Shown one piece after another: positions 15,393 to 22,468 of a stretch of 22,612 nucleotides of DNA. The position numbers and the translations under genes were made by a program. Source of the DNA: a virus; IMG/VR virus record IMGVR_UViG_3300044618_002999, positions 1-22,612 of that record; one strand, written 5' to 3'. The notes under the pieces are model-generated. The model was not told the DNA's origin and searched no databases. It saw nothing but the letters and a program-made list of their open reading frames with translations. How positions within the stretch are numbered: the stretch's first letter is position 1; each line of letters starts with the position of its first letter.

Positions 15393-16816
15393 TACCAGAA
15401 TCCTCCTTTGAGCAAGTTTCCATTAGCGTATTCCTTAAGACTGAACTGTTTGCTAACTTGTTGTCGACTTTGCACTGGCAATAATGTCAATTGAATTTCC
15501 ATTTTAGTTGGTACATACGTTGGTCTATTTAGACCTAAGGTGGGCGGTGCAGCACTACCAGTTATGGCGCCCTTGGTCAAAAACGCCGCTGCCAATCTAT
15601 TTACAGTACCAAAAATGCTGTTGGTTGCCACACTTTGCCGATCACGAATATTATTAAAATTAAGACCTGCATTGTTAGGACTTCCAGCACGAATATAGTC
15701 TACATCTGCCGGTAAATTATAATTAAAACTGCTAATTGCACAAGCATGCTCTCTAAATTGATAATCACCAAGGCCTGACAAATATACTAACGGTGGCGGA
15801 GTGCCGCGCTCGGCATCTTGTCCATAAAACATTTTGGTAGCTGAACGTAAAAAATGTATCACTGCCAACAAGTAGTTAGCATCGTTGGTATCCTGCGCTG
15901 TAAATATGGCTGTTAAATTAATTTCATTTACATAACTGTTTTGATACCAATATCCTCGATAGTTTGAGTGAGTTAAATCATACGGAGTATACTGAGCTCG
16001 GTACACGGTGTTTATAGCCGGAGTGTATGGAAATATAATGCCATCGGTGACTTGTAAGGGTTTGAGAATACCCGGATTAGGTGCGTTATATAGATATTTG
16101 GCCTGAGGGGCCAGGCGCAATCTTACACGCCAGTCGCCATTGTTGATCTGTTTGCGTTGATCAGCAATGGTTTTTTGAGCTTGGGCGCCTTTGATTAGCC
16201 CTTGGATATTTGCGTCAGCAGCAGCACTGTCGGCTGATGTACCGGTGCCGGTATTTCTCTCGGTTGTAACTGCACTGACCTCTTGTGGTACATTAGGATC
16301 TTCAGTTGGACTAGCAGCCTCACCATTGATATCGGTTATCGGTAAATCTTCGGCGGCTACAAAAGAGCCATCTGCTTGTTGAACAAATCCACCACCGGCT
16401 GTGGGATCGGTAGCCGGATCGACTGGAAGATCTTCGGCGGCCTGAAACACCCCAGGTGATGTTTCAACAAACCCACTGTCTGCTGCACTCACCGCGGTGT
16501 TGCTATTGACATCACCGTCTGTTACTATTGTTTCGCCTGGCGCCAAACTTGTTGCCGGATCAACCGATGTGGCGGCCCGACTTACTGTTGCAGATGTTGT
16601 TACCAGTGTTTGTCCTGGACTGGTGTTGGTAGTATTTGGTGTTAAAATTAACGAGGTTGCTGAATCTGTTTGCGTAACTGTGCCACCAGCAGCAATGGTA
16701 GCCGCAGTATTTTGTGTAGTAGCGGAAGCAACATTTTGATTTTGCCCAGTGGTATAGCTATCAAATTGCTCTTGGGTTATTTCAACATATTGTCCATCTA
16801 TGAGTACTTGTGGCAT
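15392..16816 (-). CDS. Baseplate tail-tube-cap-like protein (gp48/gp54 type suspected) with low-complexity N-terminal extension
   Basis: 474 residues in two parts. Residues 1-225 are Thr/Ala/Asp/Gly-rich and repetitive, starting MPQVLIDGQYVEITQEQFDS. Residues about 228-474 are a compact domain: DWRVRLRLAPQAKYLYNAPN, GIIFPYTPAINTVYRAQYTP, YWYQNSYVNEINLTAIFTAQ, NYLLAVIHFLRSATKMFYGQ, PPPLVYLSGLGDYQF, CAISSFNYNLPADVDYIR, and a final YVPTKMEIQLTLLPVQSRQQ before the C-terminus. The helix followed by a long strand series ending in 'P..MEI.LTL' recalls T4 gp48/gp54, which cap the baseplate and seed the tail tube; I call this by architecture and context only. It is the first gene of the minus-strand block; AGGA lies 7 bases before the ATG. 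Alternative: another hub or wedge component. Confidence 0.6.
   Translation of the reverse strand: MPQVLIDGQYVEITQEQFDSYTTGQNQNVASATTQNTAATIAAGGTVTQTDSATSLILTPNTTNTSPGQTLVTTSATVSRAATSVDPATSLAPGETIVTDGDVNSNTAVSAADSGFVETSPGVFQAAEDLPVDPATDPTAGGGFVQQADGSFVAAEDLPITDINGEAASPTEDPNVPQEVSAVTTERNTGTGTSADSAAADANIQGLIKGAQAQKTIADQRKQINNGDWRVRLRLAPQAKYLYNAPNPGILKPLQVTDGIIFPYTPAINTVYRAQYTPYDLTHSNYRGYWYQNSYVNEINLTAIFTAQDTNDANYLLAVIHFLRSATKMFYGQDAERGTPPPLVYLSGLGDYQFREHACAISSFNYNLPADVDYIRAGSPNNAGLNFNNIRDRQSVATNSIFGTVNRLAAAFLTKGAITGSAAPPTLGLNRPTYVPTKMEIQLTLLPVQSRQQVSKQFSLKEYANGNLLKGGFW
16334..16477 (-). repeat. Internal 28-residue (84-bp) duplication in the low-complexity N-terminal region
   Basis: Residues 114-133 (SGFVETSPGVFQAAEDLPVD) and 142-161 (GGFVQQADGSFVAAEDLPIT) are offset by exactly 28 residues. 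The core 12-mer ATCTTCGGCGGC occurs on the plus strand at 16346-16357 and 16430-16441, 84 bases apart. A weaker repeat lies upstream (SPGQTLVTTS at 66 and APGETIVTDG at 92). Confidence 0.8.
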
Positions 16817-16837
16817 TGATCAGTCCTGTTATCCATA

Positions 16838-16845
16838 TATTTACC
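16838..16845 (-). promoter_or_regulatory. Candidate late-promoter motif at the head of the baseplate block
   Basis: The minus strand reads GGTAAATA followed by TATGG, six of eight bases of the T4 late consensus TATAAATA. It lies 21 bases before the ATG at 16816; the similar motif upstream of gp6 lies 19 bases before its ATG. A second TAAATATG occurs on the same strand near 16860-16867. Transcription of the baseplate block must start somewhere in this gap or in the opposite-strand gene, so a promoter is expected here. The exact element is uncertain. Confidence 0.35.
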
Positions 16846-16879
16846 GCAAGAAAAAACGGCATATTTAATGATTAAAAGG

Positions 16880-16907
16880 TTGACAACTGTGGGTTTTATG
16901 CTACAAT
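16880..16907 (+). promoter_or_regulatory. Near-consensus sigma-70 promoter with extended -10, driving the gp55 operon
   Basis: TTGACA at 16880-16885 is a perfect -35. TACAAT at 16902-16907 matches TATAAT at five of six bases, the spacer is 16 bases, and TGC directly before it forms the TGn extension. The start site would be near 16914, leaving a short leader with an AGGAGG site. This is host-type early promoter architecture and suggests that gp55 and the nuclease genes are read by unmodified host RNA polymerase. Confidence 0.8.
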
Positions 16908-16919
16908 AAATACACTATT

Positions 16920-16925
16920 AGGAGG
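16920..16925 (+). promoter_or_regulatory. Consensus Shine-Dalgarno site for the TTG-initiated gp55 gene
   Basis: AGGAGG lies 7 bases before TTG at 16933. No ATG or GTG at a suitable distance competes, so this site fixes the unusual start codon. It is the strongest ribosome binding site noticed in the window. Confidence 0.8.
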
Positions 16926-16932
16926 TTTATTC

Positions 16933-17826
16933 TTGGCCACACCCATCACAAAAACACCAGCAAAAACAAATTATCTCAATAATAGAGATATCTTAAAACA
17001 AATTCACCTAAGCAAAAATACCTACTGTAGTTACACAGATCCTGTAGCTGATCATCAGTACGATATTATTTTGCCCACCTTGTTAAAAATCAATCAACGC
17101 ACTATTGCAGAAGCTCGTCGCAATCGTGCCGACAGATTCAAGCGCGAAGGTATTGTCATTGACCCTAAAAAGATTGCCAACACTGATTTAGTATTTAGAA
17201 TTACCTGTTGGGAACACATACCCATGGCACCTAAAAAAATACCCAAAACTCAGGCTAAAAAGAAGAAAATCGAAGACATTTTTGAATTAGAATTAGAATC
17301 AGATGATCCCTTGGCCGACCTAATTGATATTCCTGTGTTGGATCCCAAGCATGTGCGTTTACCATTTCCGCCGTTTTACCACTATCGGTTAGATGAAAAC
17401 AAAGTGCCATTTCAAGTGGGCAAAAGCCACTGGATTGGTGATTTCGCTCATGGTGAATTCAGCAAGGAACATGGAACAATGACCCGTACATTGGCTACAA
17501 TGTTTATGAAGTTATGTGAACGCTATGCCACTCGATCAAACTGGCGGGGATATACCTACAACGAAGAAATGCGTGGACAGGCCTTGTTGCAATTAAGCCA
17601 GATTGGCCTACAGTTTGACGAAAGTAAATCACAGAATCCGTTTGCATATTATACCGCGGCAATCACTAACTCGTTTACTAGAATTTTAAATTTAGAAAAG
17701 AAAAATCAAAATATTCGCGATGACATGCTAGAGCAAGCCGGATTAAATCCGTCGTGGACCAGGCAAAACGCCGGCAAGAAGGATCCTAACTTTGGCGCGG
17801 TAGTTACCATCATTACTCCAGAGTAA
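16933..17826 (+). CDS. 55: Late-transcription sigma factor gp55, with a large internal insertion
   Basis: 297 residues against 185 for T4 gp55, which directs host RNA polymerase to late promoters (TATAAATA) together with gp33 and the gp45 clamp. The start is TTG, fixed by AGGAGG. Two parts match T4 gp55. The N-terminus has NYLNNRDILKQIHLSK (T4: YNYVNNKELLQAIIDWK). Residues about 181-260 have TRTLATMFMKLCERYATRSN, WRGYTYNEEMRGQALLQLSQ, IGLQFDESKSQNPFAYYTAA and ITNSFTRILNLEKKNQ, matching the T4 run with FSGYTQSWKQEMIADGI, FDETKYKNPHAYITQ and FNAFVQRIKKERK. Between them lie about 135 extra residues (31-165), including a basic patch (PKTQAKKKKIED) and an acidic stretch (FELELESDDPLADLID). T4's C-terminal clamp-binding end (SLDFLYE) is not recognisable. 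It leads the operon with 47 and 46, also near 55 in T4. Confidence 0.82.
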   Translation: MATPITKTPAKTNYLNNRDILKQIHLSKNTYCSYTDPVADHQYDIILPTLLKINQRTIAEARRNRADRFKREGIVIDPKKIANTDLVFRITCWEHIPMAPKKIPKTQAKKKKIEDIFELELESDDPLADLIDIPVLDPKHVRLPFPPFYHYRLDENKVPFQVGKSHWIGDFAHGEFSKEHGTMTRTLATMFMKLCERYATRSNWRGYTYNEEMRGQALLQLSQIGLQFDESKSQNPFAYYTAAITNSFTRILNLEKKNQNIRDDMLEQAGLNPSWTRQNAGKKDPNFGAVVTIITPE

Positions 17827-17831
17827 TAACT

Positions 17832-18617
17832 ATGATTAATCGAATTATTCTTGTGGGGTGTTCACATAGTGCTAATTCTGGATTTACTGAACAAAACAGT
17901 CATAAACATTATCCTAATCTTTTAAAAAAACAGACTGGATGCGACGTTATTAATTTGTCAATCGGTGGTATGAGCAACCATGAAATTTTTTTAAGGGCGG
18001 TGGAGTACATTACAATAAGTGACATTAATGAACATGATGTTTTATTAGTGCAGTGGAGTTGTTTACATAGAATATGGGTGTATCAACAAGATAATAATGT
18101 TGACAACTTTACCCAAGTATTACCTCACCCAAGTGGACTCAATCCAGATTTAGCATGGCCGTTGTATAAGACCCATTCTGCTTATTATTGCAATGATTAC
18201 ATGGCACTAAAATTTTGGTTTGAATATATGATTTCTCTACAAGCAGTATGCAAATTAAAAAATATTAACTATGTATTTGTAAATGGGTCTAATAATTTAG
18301 TCGACAAATTGAATGTTTATCGTAATCAAACTATTACTTCATTAGAAAATATTAATCTTTGCGAAAATTTAAGGAAAATACTTGATTTTGATAATCGGGA
18401 TGATTCGTACATATTACAGAAACTAAACATTCTTCTTGGTCTATATAACCAACTTGATTTTAATAATTGTTTAAAATTTGGAGCATTTTATTTTGGCCAA
18501 GCTGAATTGGATTTGTCAGATGATAACAGACATTTTGGAGAGCAGTGTAATCTACTTTGGGCCGATGAGATTCTACATCACCTAGATAGAAATTGCCAGT
18601 CTGATTGTAATTTATAA
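17832..18617 (+). CDS. SGNH/GDSL-type hydrolase-like protein
   Basis: 261 residues; begins 5 bases after the gp55 stop. The SGNH blocks can be traced: nucleophile block IILVGCSHS (Ser11), NLSIGGMSNHEIF (Gly46, Asn49; oxyanion-hole block), DVLLVQWSCLHR (residues 69-80; the strand with 'vqWs..R' seen in phage members of this fold), and DDNRHFGEQCNLLWADEI, where Asp231 and His234 would complete the triad. SGNH proteins hydrolyse esters, often acetyl or acyl groups on sugars. The substrate here is unknown; host polysaccharide or a modified nucleotide are guesses. No signal peptide or membrane segment is seen. Base composition is very AT-rich (about 22% GC over 18241-18360) compared with gp47, which points to later acquisition. 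No clear ribosome binding site was seen, so it may be coupled to gp55. Confidence 0.65.
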   Translation: MINRIILVGCSHSANSGFTEQNSHKHYPNLLKKQTGCDVINLSIGGMSNHEIFLRAVEYITISDINEHDVLLVQWSCLHRIWVYQQDNNVDNFTQVLPHPSGLNPDLAWPLYKTHSAYYCNDYMALKFWFEYMISLQAVCKLKNINYVFVNGSNNLVDKLNVYRNQTITSLENINLCENLRKILDFDNRDDSYILQKLNILLGLYNQLDFNNCLKFGAFYFGQAELDLSDDNRHFGEQCNLLWADEILHHLDRNCQSDCNL

Positions 18618-18633
18618 TTTATTAATGTATAAT
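18605..18633 (+). promoter_or_regulatory. Possible internal promoter directly before gp47
   Basis: TTGTAA (18605-18610, four of six bases of -35), a 17-base spacer, then a perfect TATAAT (18628-18633). The expected start near 18640 is only about two bases from the gp47 ATG at 18642, which would give a leaderless or near-leaderless transcript. The region is extremely AT-rich, so a chance match is quite possible; another TATAAT lies at 18613. Confidence 0.35.
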
Positions 18634-18641
18634 TTAAAAAT

Positions 18642-19658
18642 ATGACAAATCTATTCAAAAAAACGGCTGTGATGACTGATATACACTTTGGTTTAAAGTC
18701 TAATAGCATTGTGCACCTGCGGGACTGCGAAGATTTTGTTGATTGGTTTATTGCCAAGGCCCGTGAAGAGAGATGTGAAACCGGCATGTTCCTAGGCGAT
18801 TGGCATCACTCTAGAGCTGCAATTAACATGCAGACCTTGCATGTATCACTTAGGTGTTTAGAAAAACTATCTGCAGCGTTTGATCATTTTTATTTTATTC
18901 CCGGCAATCACGATCTATACTATCGTGACAAGCGCGATATTCACGGAGCGGAGTGGGCTCGGCATTTGCCCAATATTACCATTGTCAACGACTGGTTTAA
19001 ACAAGACGATGTTATAATTGCACCTTGGCTGGTTGGTGACGATCATAAGAAACTAAAAAAAATGTCGTCAAAGTACATGTTTGGACATTTTGAATTGCCA
19101 CATTTTAAAATGAATGCTATGGTAGAGATGCCGGACCATGGTGAAATCAAGGTAGAAAACTTTGGTGGGATTGACCGTGTGTTTAGTGGACATTTTCATT
19201 TGCGTCAGCAACGTAAAAATATTACCTATATTGGAAACTGTTTCCCACACAACTTTGCCGATGCCGGGGACGATAAACGAGGTATGATGGTACTAGAGTG
19301 GGACAAAGAACCAGTTTATTATGCATGGCCTGGGCAACCTCTATATCGTGTTATGAGGTTAAGTGAAGCAATTGACAACGGTGCTAACATTCTAAAACCC
19401 AATATGCATGTGCGTGTAGAGTTAGACATTGACATTAGCTATGAGGAAGCAACCTTTATTAAAGATAAATTTGTCAAGGATTATAACTTACGAGAAATGG
19501 CCTTAATTCCAGTTAAAAGCACAGCAGTAGACATGGACATGTCTCCCGGAGAAGTCAAATTTGAAAGTGTAGATCAAATTGTCACAGATCAGTTGACCAA
19601 TATTGAAAGTGAATTTTACGATCCTAAATTACTATTGAAAATATATCAGAACCTATGA
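18642..19658 (+). CDS. 47: gp47 recombination nuclease subunit (SbcD/Mre11 family)
   Basis: 338 residues, essentially the length of T4 gp47 (339). With gp46 it forms the Mre11/Rad50-like complex that resects DNA ends for recombination-dependent replication and helps degrade host DNA. All metallophosphoesterase motifs are present: TDIHFG (Asp13, His15), FLGDWHH (Asp53), IPGNHDLYY (Asn89, His90), MFGHFELPHF (His149) and FSGHFHLRQQ (His184, His186). The C-terminal third is the capping and partner-binding part (MHVRVELDIDISYEEATFIK onward). The ATG at 18642 is needed to include the first strand before TDIHFG, yet no ribosome binding site precedes it. The stop overlaps the next ATG (ATGA). The gene is closer in composition to the conserved genes than to its AT-rich neighbours. 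Confidence 0.93.
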   Translation: MTNLFKKTAVMTDIHFGLKSNSIVHLRDCEDFVDWFIAKAREERCETGMFLGDWHHSRAAINMQTLHVSLRCLEKLSAAFDHFYFIPGNHDLYYRDKRDIHGAEWARHLPNITIVNDWFKQDDVIIAPWLVGDDHKKLKKMSSKYMFGHFELPHFKMNAMVEMPDHGEIKVENFGGIDRVFSGHFHLRQQRKNITYIGNCFPHNFADAGDDKRGMMVLEWDKEPVYYAWPGQPLYRVMRLSEAIDNGANILKPNMHVRVELDIDISYEEATFIKDKFVKDYNLREMALIPVKSTAVDMDMSPGEVKFESVDQIVTDQLTNIESEFYDPKLLLKIYQNL

Positions 19659-19855
19659 GTTGGCGATCAGTGCAATTAAGCAATGACTTGTGTGAGCAAG
19701 ATCAATTAATAGTAAATTTGTGCAAAGAAAACTTGGTAAACTATGTTGGTACAGACGCTAAGTTTGCACAACTTTTACATTGTTACCCGTTGGCTACTAA
19801 TTTAGTGTCAACAATCCAATTTAAAATTAAAAATCCTGATGCTAATACCAATTGA
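19655..19855 (+). CDS. Small unrecognised protein between gp47 and the 289-residue gene
   Basis: 66 residues (MSWRSVQLSNDLCEQDQLIV ... NPDANTN). The ATG overlaps the gp47 stop as ATGA, and the 3' end overlaps the next gene by 17 bases, so it is probably translated by coupling. The chain looks like a small helical protein with two Cys in the first half and no metal-binding pattern or membrane segment. It lies where T4 has the small gene 47.1, but I cannot claim homology. A role tied to the 46/47 nuclease is only suggested by position. Confidence 0.55.
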   Translation: MSWRSVQLSNDLCEQDQLIVNLCKENLVNYVGTDAKFAQLLHCYPLATNLVSTIQFKIKNPDANTN

Positions 19856-20708
19856 TTTTGTAGCGGGCACTCATGGCCATTTTTTAGAAGTAGTATTAAA
19901 TAATTTTTTTAACACTGCCGCACCAACTCTGGACCCCTTTAACTCACTTGGTGCAAGTCACAAAGTTAATTCTAAATATTTAAACTCGAGGATATTTGTG
20001 GCCCAACATTGGTTTGAAGATCCTAGTGATCGGTTGTCTCAATTTAATCGTGCAATTTCTATACAATTTGATCAGGACGATTTATTATTAGTATCGTCGG
20101 TGAGCTTATTACGAGCTGGTGATCAAGGACTTGATAACAATCAATTAGAAATTAATACTTATTCTAAACTTAGTAACGATTTTTATCAAGAGATGTTAGT
20201 AGAAATTTTAAATGCATACCCAAATGTTGATACCGGCAGCGGCTCGATTCCTAGAAACATTTTAAGAGAATTTTTTAAATTTGGGTTTTCAAATCCAAAT
20301 ATCAATGGCTATTGGAAAAAACAACAACAAATGCACTATACAATGCCGGTGTTTATATTTAAATTTAAAGCATTTTATAATTATAATTTGTTTGTTGATA
20401 CTTTAAAAAAATTGCAAAATTTTATAGAAATACCTTTTAAATTCGATAGTAATCTCGAAATGCTACACAAAAAATTTCTAACTTTAATACCATATATTGG
20501 TCATAAGGTGCAGTGCGATAATATTATATCGGCTATCCAACGAGGTCAACCACAACGCATTCCTTCGTTGACACTGTTTCAAGAAAGTTATATTAATGGC
20601 CAGTTAGAAAATATTTACAAAAAAGAGATGCCATTTCATAACCTAACCTACTTTACATCTACAAAAGATGTGTTACAATATTTAGAAACTCGGGCACCTA
20701 ATCTATGA
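19839..20708 (+). CDS. Unrecognised 289-residue protein inserted between gp47 and gp46
   Basis: Begins MLIPIDFVAGTHGHFLEVVL. The GTHGHFLE turn after a hydrophobic strand looks like a nucleotide- or phosphate-binding loop and faintly recalls sulfotransferase-like P-loops, but no further motif confirms this. The middle has LDNNQLEINTYSKLSND, then NILREFFKFGFSNPN and a very aromatic run (VFIFKFKAFYNYNLFVDTL); the C-terminus is helical (YINGQLENIYKKEMPF). No signal peptide is evident. Composition is very AT-rich (about 20% GC at 20341-20400), like the SGNH-type gene and unlike gp47. It starts inside the 66-residue gene and ends in an ATGA overlap with gp46, so it is locked into the operon. Function unknown. 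Confidence 0.65.
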   Translation: MLIPIDFVAGTHGHFLEVVLNNFFNTAAPTLDPFNSLGASHKVNSKYLNSRIFVAQHWFEDPSDRLSQFNRAISIQFDQDDLLLVSSVSLLRAGDQGLDNNQLEINTYSKLSNDFYQEMLVEILNAYPNVDTGSGSIPRNILREFFKFGFSNPNINGYWKKQQQMHYTMPVFIFKFKAFYNYNLFVDTLKKLQNFIEIPFKFDSNLEMLHKKFLTLIPYIGHKVQCDNIISAIQRGQPQRIPSLTLFQESYINGQLENIYKKEMPFHNLTYFTSTKDVLQYLETRAPNL

Positions 20709-22468
20709 TCCATATAAAAAATCTAACCGTTAAAAACTTTATGAGTGTAGGTAACAGCACACAAGCGATTGGATTTGATCGTAAAGACCTTACGCTGGTT
20801 TTAGGTGAAAATTTAGACCTAGGTGGTGATGGAAGTCGCAATGGCACAGGCAAGACTACGATTATCAATGCTCTTAGCTATAGTCTATATGGACAAGCAC
20901 TTAGTAATATCCGTAAGGATAACTTAGTCAACAAGACTAACAATAAAAATATGTTAGTCAGTTTGGATTTTAGTGTTGGTGATAAAGATTATCGAATTGA
21001 ACGTGGTCGTAAACCTAACTTGTTAAGATTCTTTGTAAACAATCAAGAGCAAGAAATTACAGACGAGGCACAAGGTGACAGTAGAGAAACACAAGATGCT
21101 ATTGAACATACGCTAGGACTTAGCCACGATATGTTTAAGCATATTATGGCGTTAAACACGTACACAGAACCTTTCTTAAGTTTAAAAGCCAACGATCAGC
21201 GAACTATTATTGAGCAGTTGCTTGGTATTACTTTGTTATCAGAACGTGCTGACAAGATTAAAGAACAAAATCGTGCTACTAAAGATGGAATTACTCAAGA
21301 AGAATTTCGTATTCGTGCGGTGCAGGAGGCTAACAAGCGTATTGAGGAACAAATCGACGCACTGAAACGCAGACAAGGCATGTGGACAACTAAACATGAA
21401 GAAGAGAAAACAAAATTTGAGACTGCGCTGGCAAGCCTCAAAGAGATCAACATTGAATCTGAAATTGAGGCGCATAAGGCGCACGAGGCTTGGGATCAGC
21501 GCAGGAAAGATATCAACGAACTATCGAGCGCAATTAGTCGGGCAAAACTTGATAAGGACCGAGAGACAAAGGCCGTGGTCAAGCTGGAGAAGGAAATTAC
21601 TTCTCTCATCGATCATACATGCCATACATGCGGCCAGGCCTTTCACGATCAAAAGCACGAACAGGTACTGGCGGGTAAACAGGAAGATTTGGCAACAGCT
21701 AGAACAGCAAGCCAGGAACACACACAACTCTTATCAGAGTTGGAGACTGCCGTCGAAGCCTTGGGGACGCTAGGTAAGCCTCCCAAAACATTTTACGACA
21801 AAGAAGAGCAAGCAATTCAACATCGTGCTAATTTATCAAACTTAGAAATACAGTTGGTTACCAAGACAGCAGAAGTTGATCCGTATATTGAACAGATTGA
21901 GGACATGCAGAATCAGGCCTTGCAGGAGGTTAATTATGATACACTTAATGGACTTAGTCGTTTACAAGAACACCAGGAATTCTTACTCAAGCTACTCACC
22001 AGCAAAGACAGTTTTATCCGAAAAAAGATTATTGAACAAAACCTCAGCTATCTGAATGCTCGCCTAACACACTACTTGGATCGTATTGGCTTGCCACATA
22101 CTGTAGTGTTTCAAAATGACCTGAGTGTTAGTATTGAAGAATTGGGTAGAGAGTTAGACTTTGATAACCTGAGTCGCGGTGAACGTAACAGACTAATTTT
22201 AAGTATGAGCTGGGCATTCCGAGATGTATTTGAGAGTTTATATCAACCAATTAATGTATTATTCATTGACGAAATGATTGACAACGGCCTAGATACACAG
22301 GGCGTTGAATCGGCATTGGCATTGTTAAAGCAAATGAGCCGTGAACGACACAAGAGTATTTGGCTAGTAAGTCATAGAGACGAGCTGGCTGGTCGTGTAG
22401 AAAATATCCTTAAGGTTGTTAAAGAAAACGGCTTTACAAGCTATAACACAGATAGTGAAATAGCATGA
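20705..22468 (+). CDS. 46: gp46 recombination ATPase subunit (SbcC/Rad50 family)
   Basis: 587 residues (T4 gp46: 560). It is the SMC-like ATPase partner of gp47. The N-terminal head has the Walker A loop GSRNGTGKTT (43-52) and a Q-loop region near KHIMALNTYTEPFLSL. A coiled-coil arm covers about 180-300 and 315-450, split by a zinc hook TCHTCG (Cys306, Cys309) that dimerises two molecules. The C-terminal head has the ABC signature NLSRGERNR (488-496), Walker B INVLFIDEM (516-524), the D-loop DNGLD and the switch His in VSHRDE (His557). All catalytic elements are intact. The gene starts in an ATGA overlap with the 289-residue gene and ends in another with the next gene. The arm and hook region (about 21421-21780) is clearly GC-richer than the flanking head-coding parts. 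Confidence 0.94.
   Translation: MIHIKNLTVKNFMSVGNSTQAIGFDRKDLTLVLGENLDLGGDGSRNGTGKTTIINALSYSLYGQALSNIRKDNLVNKTNNKNMLVSLDFSVGDKDYRIERGRKPNLLRFFVNNQEQEITDEAQGDSRETQDAIEHTLGLSHDMFKHIMALNTYTEPFLSLKANDQRTIIEQLLGITLLSERADKIKEQNRATKDGITQEEFRIRAVQEANKRIEEQIDALKRRQGMWTTKHEEEKTKFETALASLKEINIESEIEAHKAHEAWDQRRKDINELSSAISRAKLDKDRETKAVVKLEKEITSLIDHTCHTCGQAFHDQKHEQVLAGKQEDLATARTASQEHTQLLSELETAVEALGTLGKPPKTFYDKEEQAIQHRANLSNLEIQLVTKTAEVDPYIEQIEDMQNQALQEVNYDTLNGLSRLQEHQEFLLKLLTSKDSFIRKKIIEQNLSYLNARLTHYLDRIGLPHTVVFQNDLSVSIEELGRELDFDNLSRGERNRLILSMSWAFRDVFESLYQPINVLFIDEMIDNGLDTQGVESALALLKQMSRERHKSIWLVSHRDELAGRVENILKVVKENGFTSYNTDSEIA

Noticed and set aside
21396-21773. Plus-strand 125-residue frame inside gp46
   Set aside because: It is a +1 shadow of the GC-richer arm region, very rich in Arg and Lys; the gp46 frame with its zinc hook is continuous and intact.
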